From Streptomyces gobiensis (GTDB taxonomy: Bacteria; Actinomycetota; Actinomycetes; Streptomycetales; Streptomycetaceae): DNA of 64,000 nucleotides. Below are positions 45,286 to 55,195 of this stretch, in pieces (position 1 is the stretch's first letter; each line of letters starts with the position of its first letter). Location of the stretch: contig NZ_CP086120.1 of NCBI RefSeq assembly GCF_021216675.1, positions 3,078,501 through 3,142,500 on the forward strand, read 5' to 3'. A model generated the notes under the pieces. The model was not told the DNA's origin. It saw only the letters and a program-made list of their open reading frames with translations, and made no database searches. The translations under genes and the position numbers were made by a program.

Positions 45286-45363
45286 TGTACACCAACTCTG
45301 ATCTCGGTCGCCTCGCCCACCGCACGGTCTGGGTTCCGGGTCGAATCGCGCACGGCTGCTGAG
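45286..45363 (+). CDS. 25-residue leader-type ORF
   Basis: ATG 45286 follows AAAGGAGG (45268-45275) by ten bases. It reads MYTNSDLGRLAHRTVWVPG and ends RIAHGC. It has no similarity I know. It lies between a promoter-like sequence and the xdh gene at 45548, so it could be a regulatory leader or the relic of a longer gene. Confidence 0.35.
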
Positions 45364-45547
45364 CACGCCGTTCTGATGTGCCCGTCCGTGGCACATTCTG
45401 AGTTTTCCGTCACCACCTCCCGGCATGTCGCTGTTACGTGCCGTTTTGCGCCCGCTCCTCGTACGTGGCGCGTCTGAACACAGAAAGCTGCCCGAAATTG
45501 GCGAACATGATGAATCGACCGACCGCGCACCGAAACGAAGGCCTGTC

Positions 45548-47011
45548 ATGGTAGCGGCACGGATCACGGTCAACGGGAAAGAAACACCGATTTCACCGGC
45601 TGCGCCCCACACCACAATGCTGGATTTTCTGCGCGAGCGTGGCCTCACCGGCACCAAGGAGGGCTGCGCCGAGGGTGAATGCGGCGCCTGTTCGGTCCTG
45701 GTGGCCCGTCCCGGGGTGAACAAGCCCACCGACTGGGTGGCGGTCAACGCCTGTCTGGTCCCGGTCGCGGCGCTCGACGGTCAGGAGATCATTACCTCCG
45801 AAGGTCTCGCCACCACCGACGAACCCGGCATGTCGCCCACCCTGCACCCGGTGCAGGAGGAGATGGCGGTCCGCGGCGGCTCCCAATGCGGTTACTGCAC
45901 GCCGGGATTCATCTGCAGCATGGCCGCCGAGTACTACCGACCCGACCGCTGCGCACACGCGGACTCGGCCGACAGCGCCGACGCCGAGCACGGTCCGAAC
46001 GGTTTCGATCTGCACGCGCTGAGCGGAAACCTGTGCCGCTGCACCGGTTATCGCCCGATTCGCGATGCCGCATTCGCCGTCGGTACGCCCACCGGTGAGG
46101 ACCCGCTGGCGCAGCGTCGCGAGCAGGCTCCGCCCGCACCGGTCGCCACCGAGTACACCCAGGACGACAGCGCCTTCCTGCGGAAGAGCACCCTGGCCGA
46201 AACGCTGCAGCTGCTGCGCGAGCGGCCCGACGCGGTGGTGCTCGCCGGCTCCACCGACTGGGGCGTGGAGGTGAACATCCGTTCCCGCCGGGCGGATTGC
46301 GTGGTCGCCATCGACCGGCTGTCCGAACTGCGGGAGCTGCGAGTCGAATCCGACCACATCGAGATCGGGGCGGCGCTGACGCTCACCGAGATCGAACGCC
46401 GCCTCGACGGCAGCGTCCCGCTGCTGGCAGAGCTGTTCCCGCAGTTCGCATCCCGCCTCATCCGCAACGGTGCGACCCTCGGCGGCAACCTGGGTACCGG
46501 CTCCCCCATCGGTGACAGCCCGCCGGTGCTGCTCGCGCTGGAGGCATCGGTGGTGCTCGCCGACGCCGACGGTGAGCGCGAGGTCCCGCTGGCGGACTAC
46601 TTCACCGGCTATCGGCAGAGCGTACGCCGTCCCGGCGAGCTGATCCGCACGGTGCGCATCCCGCTGCCCCTGTCGCCGGTCGTGGCCTTCCACAAGATCG
46701 CCAAGCGGCGCTTTGACGACATCTCCAGCGTGGCAGTCGCTTTCGCGCTCGACATCGAGGACGGGATCGTCCGCAAGGCACGCATCGGCCTGGGCGGCGT
46801 GGCCGCCACCCCGATCCGTGCCCTCGCTACCGAGGCTGCCCTGGAGGGCGAGCCGTGGGCGGCGGAGACTGTCCAGGCCGCGGCCCCGTTGCTGCAGGCC
46901 GAGGGCACGCCGATGAACGATCATCGCGCCAGCGCCGACTACCGCTCCGCGATGCTCGGCCAGAGCCTGCTGAAGCTGAACGCGCAAACCACCGAGGCGG
47001 TGTCGTCATGA
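45548..47011 (+). CDS. Xanthine dehydrogenase, fused 2Fe-2S and FAD subunit (second set)
   Basis: 487 residues from ATG 45548 with GAAGG. The N-terminal ~165 residues hold both 2Fe-2S clusters: GCAEGECGACSVLV and later GSQCGYCTPGFICSMA with LCRCTGYRPIRDA. From ~residue 200 comes the FAD domain (AVVLAGSTDWGVEVNIRSRR, LIRNGATLGGNLGTGSPIGD). XdhA-type fusion. It passes electrons from the Mo centre to FAD and NAD. Its TGA overlaps the ATG of the Mo subunit. Confidence 0.95.
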   Translation: MVAARITVNGKETPISPAAPHTTMLDFLRERGLTGTKEGCAEGECGACSVLVARPGVNKPTDWVAVNACLVPVAALDGQEIITSEGLATTDEPGMSPTLHPVQEEMAVRGGSQCGYCTPGFICSMAAEYYRPDRCAHADSADSADAEHGPNGFDLHALSGNLCRCTGYRPIRDAAFAVGTPTGEDPLAQRREQAPPAPVATEYTQDDSAFLRKSTLAETLQLLRERPDAVVLAGSTDWGVEVNIRSRRADCVVAIDRLSELRELRVESDHIEIGAALTLTEIERRLDGSVPLLAELFPQFASRLIRNGATLGGNLGTGSPIGDSPPVLLALEASVVLADADGEREVPLADYFTGYRQSVRRPGELIRTVRIPLPLSPVVAFHKIAKRRFDDISSVAVAFALDIEDGIVRKARIGLGGVAATPIRALATEAALEGEPWAAETVQAAAPLLQAEGTPMNDHRASADYRSAMLGQSLLKLNAQTTEAVSS

Positions 47012-49449
47012 GCCATTTGTCCGAGCGCCCCGAAAAGTCTGTCGTCGGCGTCTCGATGCCGCACGAGAGTGCCGCCCTGCACGTCACCGGCGCCGCGCTC
47101 TACACCGACGACCTGGTCTGTCGCACCAAGGACGTGCTGCACGCCTACCCGGTCCAGGTCATGAAGGCCCACGGCAGGATCACCGCGCTGCGCACCGAGC
47201 CCGCGCTCGTCGTGCCCGGTGTGGTCCGCGTGCTGACCGGTGCCGACGTGCCCGGCATCAACGATGCCGGGATGAAGCATGACGAACCGCTGTTCCCCGA
47301 CGAGGTCATGTTCTACGGCCACGCGGTCGCCTGGGTGCTCGCCGAGACCCTGGAGGCGGCCCGGCTCGGTGCGGCGGCCGTCGAGGTGGAACTCGACGAA
47401 CAGCCCTCCCTGATCACGCTGCAGGACGCGATCGCGGCCAACAGTTTTCACGGCGCTCGGCCCGTGATGCTGACTGGCGACGTCGACGCCGGCTTTGCCG
47501 ACTCCGCGCACGTGTTCACCGGCGAGTTCCAGTTCTCCGATCAGGAACACTTCTACCTCGAGACGCACGCGGCGCTGGCCTATGTCGACGAGGCCGAGCA
47601 GGTGTTCGTCCAGAGCAGCACCCAGCATCCTTCGGAGACCCAGGAAATCGTCGCGCACGTGCTCGGTCTGCACAGCCACGAGGTGACCGTGCAGTGTCTG
47701 CGGATGGGTGGCGGCTTCGGCGGCAAGGAGATGCAGCCACACGGGTTCGCGGCCGTCGCCGCGCTCGGCGCCAAGCTGACCGGTCGGCCGGTTCGGCTGC
47801 GGCTCAACCGGACTCAGGACCTGACCATGTCCGGTAAGCGGCACGGATTCCACGCCAAGTGGAAGATCGGCTTCGACGCCGACGGCCGCATCCAGGCCCT
47901 GGACGCCACCTTGACCGCGGACGGCGGCTGGAGCCTGGACCTCTCCGAGCCGGTGCTGGCCCGTGCGCTGTGCCACATCGACAACACCTACTGGCTTCCC
48001 AACGCGCGCATCGCCGGTCGCATCGCCAAGACCAACAAGGTCTCCAACACCGCGTTCCGCGGCTTCGGCGGACCGCAGGGCATGCTGGTGATCGAGGACA
48101 TCCTGGGCCGGTGCGCGCCGCTGCTCGGCCTGGATCCCATGGAGTTGCGGGAGCGCAACTTCTACCGGCAGGGCCAGTCGACGCCGTACGGCCAGCCGGT
48201 CGCTCACCCCGAGCGGATCTCCGTCACCTGGCAGCAGGTTCAGAACAGCGCCGGCATCGCCGATCGCAAGCGCGAGATCGCGGCCTTCAATGCCACGCAC
48301 CCGAACACCAAGCGGGCGCTTGCGATCACCGGCGTCAAGTTCGGAATCTCGTTCAACCTCACCGCCTTCAACCAGGGCGGCGCGCTGGTGCTGATCTACA
48401 AGGACGGCTCGGTCCTGATCAACCACGGCGGCACCGAGATGGGCCAGGGCCTGCACACCAAGATGCTGCAGGTGGCCGCGACCACGCTGGGTATCCCGCT
48501 GCACAAGGTGCGGCTGGCCCCGACGCGAACCGACAAGGTGCCCAACACCTCTGCCACCGCCGCCAGTTCCGGTGCGGATCTCAACGGTGCGGCGGTGAAG
48601 AACGCCTGCGAGCAGCTGCGCGAACGGCTGCTGCAGGTGGCCGGCACCCAGCTGAGTGCGAACGCCTCGGATGTGCGCATCGTCGAGGGTGTCGCGCGCG
48701 CCCTCGGCAACGACAAGGAGCTGGCCTGGGACGACCTGGTGCGCACCGCGTACTTCCAGCGAGTCCAGTTGTCGGCGGCCGGTTTCTACCGGACCGAGGG
48801 TCTGCACTGGGACGCCAAGACTTTCCACGGCTCCCCGTTCAAGTACTTCGCCTATGGCGCCGCCGCAGCCGAGGTGGAGGTGGACGGCTTCACCGGCGCG
48901 TACCGCATCCGGCGGGTGGACATCGTGCACGATGTCGGCGACAGCCTGTCCCCGATGATCGACATCGGTCAGGTCGAGGGTGGTTTCGTGCAGGGCGCGG
49001 GCTGGCTGACCCTCGAGGACATGCGCTGGGACGCCAGTGACGGGCCGAACCGCGGTCGGCTGCTGACCCAGGCCGCGAGCACCTACAAGCTGCCGAGCTT
49101 CTCGGAGATGCCCGAGGAGTTCAACGTCACGCTTCTGGAGAACGCCACCGAAGAGGGCGCGGTGTACGGGTCCAAGGCGGTGGGTGAGCCTCCGCTGATG
49201 CTGGCGTTCTCCGTGCGAGAAGCGTTGCGGCAGGCCGCCGCCGCGTTCGGGCCGAACGGGGTCAGCGTCGAGTTGGCCTCGCCCGCGACGCCGGAGGCGG
49301 TGTACTGGGCGATCCAGGCGGCTCGCCAGGGCGATGCCTCCCGGAACGGTTACGCCCGCAACGGGTTTGCCACCAACGGCCACGCAGGAAACGGGCACGC
49401 CGCCAACGGCCAGATCCGAACCGACGCAGAAGCGTTGAGCGGTGCCTGA
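47008..49449 (+). CDS. Xanthine dehydrogenase molybdenum-binding subunit (second set)
   Basis: 813 residues. ATGA overlap with the upstream gene. Core motifs: QSSTQHPSETQEIVAHVLG, MGGGFGGKEMQPHGFAAVAA, NTAFRGFGGPQGMLVIED, GGTEMGQGLHTKMLQVAAT, and KAVGEPPLMLAFSVREALR. The E-M-Q and AFRGFGGPQ patterns fit true xanthine dehydrogenases (XdhB). The last ~30 residues form an unusual Asn-Gly-Ala/His-rich tail (RNGYARNGFATNGHAGNG...). It partners with the upstream subunit and the downstream XdhC. Confidence 0.95.
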   Translation: MSHLSERPEKSVVGVSMPHESAALHVTGAALYTDDLVCRTKDVLHAYPVQVMKAHGRITALRTEPALVVPGVVRVLTGADVPGINDAGMKHDEPLFPDEVMFYGHAVAWVLAETLEAARLGAAAVEVELDEQPSLITLQDAIAANSFHGARPVMLTGDVDAGFADSAHVFTGEFQFSDQEHFYLETHAALAYVDEAEQVFVQSSTQHPSETQEIVAHVLGLHSHEVTVQCLRMGGGFGGKEMQPHGFAAVAALGAKLTGRPVRLRLNRTQDLTMSGKRHGFHAKWKIGFDADGRIQALDATLTADGGWSLDLSEPVLARALCHIDNTYWLPNARIAGRIAKTNKVSNTAFRGFGGPQGMLVIEDILGRCAPLLGLDPMELRERNFYRQGQSTPYGQPVAHPERISVTWQQVQNSAGIADRKREIAAFNATHPNTKRALAITGVKFGISFNLTAFNQGGALVLIYKDGSVLINHGGTEMGQGLHTKMLQVAATTLGIPLHKVRLAPTRTDKVPNTSATAASSGADLNGAAVKNACEQLRERLLQVAGTQLSANASDVRIVEGVARALGNDKELAWDDLVRTAYFQRVQLSAAGFYRTEGLHWDAKTFHGSPFKYFAYGAAAAEVEVDGFTGAYRIRRVDIVHDVGDSLSPMIDIGQVEGGFVQGAGWLTLEDMRWDASDGPNRGRLLTQAASTYKLPSFSEMPEEFNVTLLENATEEGAVYGSKAVGEPPLMLAFSVREALRQAAAAFGPNGVSVELASPATPEAVYWAIQAARQGDASRNGYARNGFATNGHAGNGHAANGQIRTDAEALSGA

Positions 49450-49450
49450 C

Positions 49451-50260
49451 ATGACGTGGGTCGCCGCGGTCGCACGGTTGCGAGCACGCCGGGAGTCCGG
49501 CGTGCTGGTGACCGTCGCGACCGTGCGCGGCCATGCCCCGCGCGAGGCCGGTGCGAAACTCGTTGTGGGACAGACCGAGGCGTGGGGCTCGATCGGTGGC
49601 GGCAATGTCGAGGCCGTCGCGATCGATCGGGCCCGGGAGATGATCGCCGCGTCCAAACCGGAGCCGGAGCTGATTGATTTCGCCCTGAACGACAAGGTGA
49701 CCAACCAGCATGGCGTGCAGTGCTGCGGCGGCACGGTCTCGGTGCTGCTCGAACCGCTGCCGGTGGTACGGGCGGTGGCGATCTTCGGCGTCGGGCACGT
49801 CGGGCTGGAACTGGCGCGCATCCTGGCACGTCAGGACCTCGACCTCCATCTGATCGACAGCCGCTCCGACATGCTCAGCGAGGAGCGGCTCGACGTGCTG
49901 GCAGACGCGGTGGCGCAGGTGCACGTGCATCACACGCCGCTGCTGCCCGAGGAGGTGCTGGCGGAGTTGCCGCGCGGCACCCACATCCTGATCATGACCC
50001 ATGATCACGCCGAGGACGCCGCTCTGTGCGACGCCGCCTTGCGCACAACCCATCTCGGCTCCATCGGGCTGATCGGGTCGGCGGCCAAGTGGGTGCGGTT
50101 CCGCAAACGCCTCGCCACCGAGGGCGGTCACGACGAGGCCACCATCGATCGGATCAAGACCCCGATCGGGCTGGCCGACGTCACCGGCAAGGAACCCGCG
50201 ACAATTGCCGTGAGCGTCGCTGCCGATTTGCTGCGCACCCTCGAAACCGAGAGGAACTGA
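49451..50260 (+). CDS. xdhC: XdhC, xanthine dehydrogenase accessory protein
   Basis: About 269 residues from ATG 49451 (GTG 49442, overlapping the previous stop region, is an alternative). Motifs: GSIGGGNVEAVAI, NQHGVQCCGGTVSVLLEPL, and a Rossmann segment AIFGVGHVGLELARIL then SIGLIGSAAKWVRFRKRL. XdhC binds the molybdenum cofactor, promotes its sulfuration and delivers it to the Mo subunit. It directly follows the XdhB gene as in other bacteria. Confidence 0.93.
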   Translation: MTWVAAVARLRARRESGVLVTVATVRGHAPREAGAKLVVGQTEAWGSIGGGNVEAVAIDRAREMIAASKPEPELIDFALNDKVTNQHGVQCCGGTVSVLLEPLPVVRAVAIFGVGHVGLELARILARQDLDLHLIDSRSDMLSEERLDVLADAVAQVHVHHTPLLPEEVLAELPRGTHILIMTHDHAEDAALCDAALRTTHLGSIGLIGSAAKWVRFRKRLATEGGHDEATIDRIKTPIGLADVTGKEPATIAVSVAADLLRTLETERN

Positions 50261-50295
50261 CTCGCGGGGCACCCCTGTCGTCTCCGGCTGTAGTA

Positions 50296-51648
50296 CTAGT
50301 ACGCAGGGCGGTTGTCTGAGTGCGGAGGGAAGTCACCGTATGGGCCGCCGTAACCGCCGTAGCCCCCGTAACCGCCCCACTGGGGTGGGATATACGGCCG
50401 GGCGTGGGCCAGGGCCGCGGACGTGGTGACGGGGCTGGCTACCGGGCGGCGGGTGAGGAGGTGGTAGAGGAGCTCCTGTTCGCGGGCGGGGAAGTCGGGG
50501 GGTGCGGAGCCCCGTTCGGCGCGGGCGCGGAGGAGGGCCAGGGAGGTGGCGGCGGCGTGGTATTCGGAGACCGTCTGGGCGCCGGTGGGGCCGTGGGTGC
50601 GGCGGGCCAGGTTACGGGCGTGGGCGCGGGCCCGCATGGAGCCCAGGGCCCAGGGTTCGGGGTGGGCCAGCCAGCCGGCGTCGGCGTAGGCGTGGAGGGT
50701 GGCCCGTACGGTCCGTAGGTCCTTCTGGCGGGACCAGACCGCCAGCCAGGTGAGGGTGACGAAGACCGGGATCATGAACAGGGCGTAGACGGCGAGGAAG
50801 TGGAAGCCGGTGAGGGAGGCCGAGCCGTTCCACAGGGCGTGCAGCAGCATGGCGGTGAGCAGGCCCAGCAGGGGAAGCGTGATACGGACCGCGCGGCGGC
50901 GGGTGCCCAGGGCGGCGGCTATGCCGAAGCCTATGCCGGTCAGCGCGGTGAAGAGCGGGTGCGCGAAGGGCGACATCACGATGCGGATGAAGAACGTCGC
51001 GGCCGTGGTGGAGGGCAGGCCAGTGGAGCCCAGGGCCTGGTCCTCGCCGTAGGCGCTGCCCAGATAGAGGATGTTCTCGGTGAAGGCGAAGCCGGTCGCG
51101 GTGATGCCCGCGATGACGATCCCGGCGACCACGCCCTCGAAGTCCCGGCGGCGGTGGAGAAAGAGGATGAGGATCGCGGCGGCCTTGGCGGTTTCCTCGA
51201 CGATCGGCGCGATGAGCGTCGCGCTGAGGGTCTCCGTGTCGGGGCTGGTGCCGGTGCCGGTGCCGGTGTCGCTGCCGGCCATGACCGTGGTCGCCAGCCA
51301 CTCCGTGGCGAGGCTGTTGGCGACGATGGCGACCAGGGTGGCGGCGCACGCGCCCCAGGCGAAGGCGAAAACCAGGTTGCGCCAGGGCGTGGGCTCGACG
51401 CTGTCGATCCAGCGGAAGGCCGCTATCAGGAGCGGCACCGGGAGGGTGGACAGGAGCAGGCCGATGATGAAGCCCTCGGTGCCCGTCTGTTCGCGGACGA
51501 TCGCGAGGATCGTGAGTCCGGACAGGGCGAGCAGGAGACCGGCGGTTATCGCGCGCAAAGTGCGGCTGTGCCACCACGGGGCCCGGCGTGGCGCGTAATG
51601 CCAGTTGGCCGGTGCCGTGGGCATCGCGGGGAAGTGCGGATTCTGCAC
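50296..51648 (-). CDS. PrsW-family intramembrane metalloprotease
   Basis: 450 residues, about nine membrane helices. Metalloprotease motifs: PIVEETAKAAAILILFLHRR (EExxK), GFAFTENILYLG, and HPLFTALTGIGFG with LHALWNGSA. PrsW-type enzymes cleave anti-sigma factors or other membrane proteins. The C-terminal ~150 residues are a cytoplasmic, helical extension ending in a Gly-Tyr-rich tail (PPQWGGYGGYGGYGGP). Downstream of trmB on the same strand. Confidence 0.88.
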   Translation of the reverse strand: MQNPHFPAMPTAPANWHYAPRRAPWWHSRTLRAITAGLLLALSGLTILAIVREQTGTEGFIIGLLLSTLPVPLLIAAFRWIDSVEPTPWRNLVFAFAWGACAATLVAIVANSLATEWLATTVMAGSDTGTGTGTSPDTETLSATLIAPIVEETAKAAAILILFLHRRRDFEGVVAGIVIAGITATGFAFTENILYLGSAYGEDQALGSTGLPSTTAATFFIRIVMSPFAHPLFTALTGIGFGIAAALGTRRRAVRITLPLLGLLTAMLLHALWNGSASLTGFHFLAVYALFMIPVFVTLTWLAVWSRQKDLRTVRATLHAYADAGWLAHPEPWALGSMRARAHARNLARRTHGPTGAQTVSEYHAAATSLALLRARAERGSAPPDFPAREQELLYHLLTRRPVASPVTTSAALAHARPYIPPQWGGYGGYGGYGGPYGDFPPHSDNRPAY

Positions 51649-51664
51649 TCGTAGAGCCTAGGCC

Positions 51665-52432
51665 CTAGCTTGCGGAGGCTGCTGGGCGGCGGCGGAAGAG
51701 GAGGTCGCGGACCGTATGTCCCTTGTGCAGGCCCTGCCCCTCGAAGCGGGTGCGGGGGCGGGACGCGGGGCGCGGGGCGTAACCGCCGTCCGGCTGGGTG
51801 TTCTCGAACGCGGGGTGGGCGGTGAGGACGTCCAGCATCTGCTCCGCGTAGGGCTCCCAGTCGGTCGCGCAGTGGACCAGGGCGCCGGGGGCCAGCCGGG
51901 TGGCGGCCAGGTCCAGGAACTCGGGCTGGATGATACGGCGCTTGTGGTGCCGCTTCTTGGGCCATGGGTCGGGGAAGAAGACACGCAGGCCGGAGAGGGT
52001 GCCGGGGGCGAGCATCTCGCGCAGCAGGATGATCGCGTCGCCGTTGGCGACCCGGATGTTGGTGAGACCCATCTCTTCGGCGAGGCGCAGCAGGTTGCCC
52101 TGGCCAGGGGTGTGGACATCGGCGGCGAGAATGCCGGTCGCCGGGTCTTCGGCGGCCATCCGGGCGGTGGCCTCGCCCATGCCGAAGCCGATCTCCAGGA
52201 CGATGGGGGAGCCCGGGGGAAGGGTGTCAAAGAGGGTGTCCAGGTCGAGGACGTGGAGGCCGTCGATATCGATGCCCCACTGGGGCCACAGGCGGTGCAG
52301 CGCGTCGCGCTGGCCTTGGGTGACCCGGCTGCGGCGGGGCTGGAAGCTGCGGATACGGCGCTCGTGGTGCGATCCGGCGGGGTCGGCGGCGGGGCCGGTG
52401 CCGGGCTCGAACATGGGGGATTTCTCGGACAC
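51665..52432 (-). CDS. trmB: tRNA (guanosine(46)-N7)-methyltransferase
   Basis: 255 residues. SAM motif VLEIGFGMGEATARMAAEDP and the TrmB-specific FFPDPWPKKRHHKRRIIQPE are present. It methylates G46 in the tRNA variable loop. The ~45-residue N-terminal extension is usual in actinobacteria. Located between the PrsW and L-2-hydroxyglutarate oxidase-type genes. Confidence 0.96.
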   Translation of the reverse strand: MSEKSPMFEPGTGPAADPAGSHHERRIRSFQPRRSRVTQGQRDALHRLWPQWGIDIDGLHVLDLDTLFDTLPPGSPIVLEIGFGMGEATARMAAEDPATGILAADVHTPGQGNLLRLAEEMGLTNIRVANGDAIILLREMLAPGTLSGLRVFFPDPWPKKRHHKRRIIQPEFLDLAATRLAPGALVHCATDWEPYAEQMLDVLTAHPAFENTQPDGGYAPRPASRPRTRFEGQGLHKGHTVRDLLFRRRPAASAS

Positions 52433-52459
52433 AGTGTGTTCGATTCTACGTGGGCGGTT

Positions 52460-53692
52460 CTACGCGGGCAGGCGGGTGAGCAGACGGTCCGCGATCTCCC
52501 GGCCGATGGGCAGGGAAGCCGTCGCCGCCGGGGAGGGGGCGTTCAGCACATGGACCGTATGCGGGGCCTCGGTGATCAGGAAGTCGTCGACGAGCGTGCC
52601 GTCCCGCAGCACCGCCTGGGCGCGTACCCCGGCCGGGGCGGGGATGAGGTCATCCGGCTCCACCTCCGGCAGCAGGCGGCGGACCGCGGTGGTGAAGGCG
52701 GCCTTGGACAGGGAGCGGCGCAGCTCGCCCCCTCCGTAGCGCCAGTGGCGGCGGGCTATGCGCCAGGATCCGGGCCAGGCCAGGGACCGGGTGAGGTCGC
52801 CCACCCGGACCGTACGCCAGTCGTACCCCTCGCGCGCCAGCGCCGGTACGGCGTTCGGCCCGACATGGACGCCGCCGTCGACGCCGCGGGTGAGGTGGAC
52901 GCCCAGGAAGGGGAAGGCGGGGTCAGGCACCGGGTAGACCAGGCCCTGCACCAGATCCGTACGGGGCGGGGCCAGGGAGAAGTACTCGCCCCGGAACGGG
53001 ACGATACGGGCCGGGGGGTCGTCGCCCGCCAGCTGGGCGATCTTGTCGCAGTGCAGGCCCGCGCAGTTGACCAGGGTCCGGGACCGGAAGACGGCCCCGG
53101 ATGTCGTACGGACCGCGACGCCCATCCCCTCCCGGCGGTCGATCGCCTCGACGCGGCAGCCGTACCGCACGTCCGCGCCCGCGTCGGAGGCCAGCCGGGC
53201 CAGCTCCCTGGTGACCGCGGTGAAGTCGCAGATGCCGGTCGTGGCGACATGGATCGCCGCCAGCCCCTGGATACGCGGCTCATGCCCGGCGATCTGGGCG
53301 GGGCCCAGCTCCCGCACCGGGATGCCGTTCTCCCGGCCCCGCTGGGCCAGGGCGTGCAGACGGGGGAGCTCGGCACGGTCCGTCGCGACGATCAGCTTTC
53401 CGGTGACCTCATGCGGAATGCCGTGCTCTGCGCAGAATTTCACCATCTCCGCGGCGCCCTGTGTCGCGAAGCGGGCCTTGAGGGACCCCGGGCGGTAGTA
53501 GATACCGCTGTGGATCACGCCGCTGTTCCGGCCGGTCTGGTGCCGGGCCGGGGCGGGCTCCTTCTCCAGGACCGTCACCTGGATGCCCGGCCGGGCGCGG
53601 GTGAGCGCGTACGCGGTCGACAGGCCGACGATTCCGCCGCCGATCACCAGCACGTCGCAGTCGTACGTCCAGTCGTACTTCACAGGCACCAC
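52460..53692 (-). CDS. lhgO: L-2-hydroxyglutarate oxidase-type FAD enzyme (LhgO)
   Basis: 410 residues from GTG 53692 (GTG 53683 possible). FAD fold VLVIGGGIVGLSTAYALTRA, family motif RHQTGRNSGVIHSGIYYRPG, and PDPAFPFLGVHLTRGVDGGV later. LhgO oxidises L-2-hydroxyglutarate to 2-oxoglutarate, removing a by-product of dehydrogenases. Membrane-peripheral in other bacteria. It lies 45 bases from the TPR regulator, same strand. Confidence 0.82.
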   Translation of the reverse strand: MVPVKYDWTYDCDVLVIGGGIVGLSTAYALTRARPGIQVTVLEKEPAPARHQTGRNSGVIHSGIYYRPGSLKARFATQGAAEMVKFCAEHGIPHEVTGKLIVATDRAELPRLHALAQRGRENGIPVRELGPAQIAGHEPRIQGLAAIHVATTGICDFTAVTRELARLASDAGADVRYGCRVEAIDRREGMGVAVRTTSGAVFRSRTLVNCAGLHCDKIAQLAGDDPPARIVPFRGEYFSLAPPRTDLVQGLVYPVPDPAFPFLGVHLTRGVDGGVHVGPNAVPALAREGYDWRTVRVGDLTRSLAWPGSWRIARRHWRYGGGELRRSLSKAAFTTAVRRLLPEVEPDDLIPAPAGVRAQAVLRDGTLVDDFLITEAPHTVHVLNAPSPAATASLPIGREIADRLLTRLPA

Positions 53693-53737
53693 GGCACCAT
53701 CATGGACCTGAGCACTGACAACGCGCCGCGATCTTCG

Positions 53738-55195
53738 TCACGCCGGGGCCACCAGCAGCGGCCTCGCCCGCTCCCGCAGCTCCGCGACCCGCGGCTCATC
53801 GCCGTACGGCTCCAGCCGGTGCAGCAGATCCCGCACATATTCCGTCGTACGGGCCGAGGAGATCCGCCCCGCGACCTCCACCGCCCGGGTCCCGGCCGCG
53901 CACGCCGCGTCCAGATTGCCGGACTCCAGCTCCGCCACCGCCGAGACCACCAGCCGCAGCCCATGTGACCGTACGAACTCCTCCGTGGGCCGGGAGAGCG
54001 CCTGCTCGGTGAAGCGCCGCACCTGACGTGGGGCCTTCAGATCCCGGTAGCACTCCGCCGCATCCGCCGCCAGCCGGTCATACGAATAGAAGTCCAGCCA
54101 GGGCGGATCCTGGTCGCCCTCCCGGGCCCGCTCCAGCCAGCCCTCCGCCGCCGCCAGCGCCGTGCCGCAGGCCGCCGAGTCGCTGGCCTTCGCCTGGGCT
54201 CGCGCCTCCACCAGGTGGAAGAAGCTCATCACCCGGGCCGTCGCCAGCCCCCGGTTGCGCTCCAGCGCGGCCTGCGCCAGATCGACGCCCTCATCGGCGA
54301 AGCCCCGGTAGGTCGCCTGCAGGGACATGGACGCCAGCACATAACCGCCCAGCGGCACATCCGCCGCCGCCCGGGCCAGCCGCAGCGCCTGGATGTAGTA
54401 CCGCTGCGCCGCCTCCTGCTGCCCGGTGTCGAAGGCCATCCACCCGGCCAGCCGGGTGAGTTCAGCGGTGGCGCCGAAGAGGGAACGTCCCACCTCGTCG
54501 GTGTACGAGCCCAGCAGCAGCGGGGCCGCGTCGACCCGCAGACACTCCGGGACCATCGACGAACGCCAGTCGCCCCCGCCGTACTTGGAGTCCCAGCGAC
54601 GTGCCTCCTCCGCCGCCTCCCGCAGCTTCGACACATCGCTGTGGCCCACCCGCAGCGGTGACCCCGCAGCGGTGCCGTGGTCCCCTTCCGAGACTGCCGA
54701 GGCTGCCGAGACCGCCGAGGCCTCGCGCGCCACCGAGCTGTCGGCCGGGGTTATCAGCCAGCGTGAAGCCGGCGTGGCGTACGCGCTCACCGCGAACGAT
54801 CCGGCCAGCGACTGCCATATCCCCCCACTGCCGCGCCGACCGGCGAGATCCAGCCGGTACAGATCAGTTGCAGCCTTTACGGCCGCACCCACGTCGCGCG
54901 GGAAGGCGAGGCCGATCTCGGGCGCCGGATCGGCGTCCGCGAGGCCGATCTCGTGCAGCGGAACCGGGCGGCCGAGCTTGCTGCCGATCGCCGCGGCGAT
55001 CAGATGGGGCGCCGCTCCCTGTGGCACCATCCCCTTCGACACCCAGCGGGCCACCGAGGTCTTGTCGTAGCGAAGCGTCAGGCCTCTTTGGGCGCCCAGG
55101 TCATTGACCCTCCGGGCGAGTCCGGCGTTGCTGATTCCCGCGAGTGCGAGAACGGTACCGAGCTTTTCATTCGGTCCGCGTGGCTCTCTGGACAT
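53738..55195 (-). CDS. Large TPR-containing regulator related to NsdA / sporulation-associated proteins
   Basis: 485 residues from ATG 55195 ([20 protein letters not shown]). The N-terminal ~100 residues resemble an HTH-like helical domain ([38 protein letters not shown]). The rest is mostly TPR-like helices ([38 protein letters not shown]). In S. coelicolor proteins of this type are negative regulators of sporulation and antibiotic production (recall). Its position beside lhgO, trmB and the asparagine-synthase-like gene matches my memory of the SCO4114 region. Confidence 0.75.
   Translation of the reverse strand: MSREPRGPNEKLGTVLALAGISNAGLARRVNDLGAQRGLTLRYDKTSVARWVSKGMVPQGAAPHLIAAAIGSKLGRPVPLHEIGLADADPAPEIGLAFPRDVGAAVKAATDLYRLDLAGRRGSGGIWQSLAGSFAVSAYATPASRWLITPADSSVAREASAVSAASAVSEGDHGTAAGSPLRVGHSDVSKLREAAEEARRWDSKYGGGDWRSSMVPECLRVDAAPLLLGSYTDEVGRSLFGATAELTRLAGWMAFDTGQQEAAQRYYIQALRLARAAADVPLGGYVLASMSLQATYRGFADEGVDLAQAALERNRGLATARVMSFFHLVEARAQAKASDSAACGTALAAAEGWLERAREGDQDPPWLDFYSYDRLAADAAECYRDLKAPRQVRRFTEQALSRPTEEFVRSHGLRLVVSAVAELESGNLDAACAAGTRAVEVAGRISSARTTEYVRDLLHRLEPYGDEPRVAELRERARPLLVAPA

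Noticed and set aside
49262..50272. Long minus-strand ORFs opposite the xdh genes
   Set aside because: Shadow frames produced by high GC; no family features.
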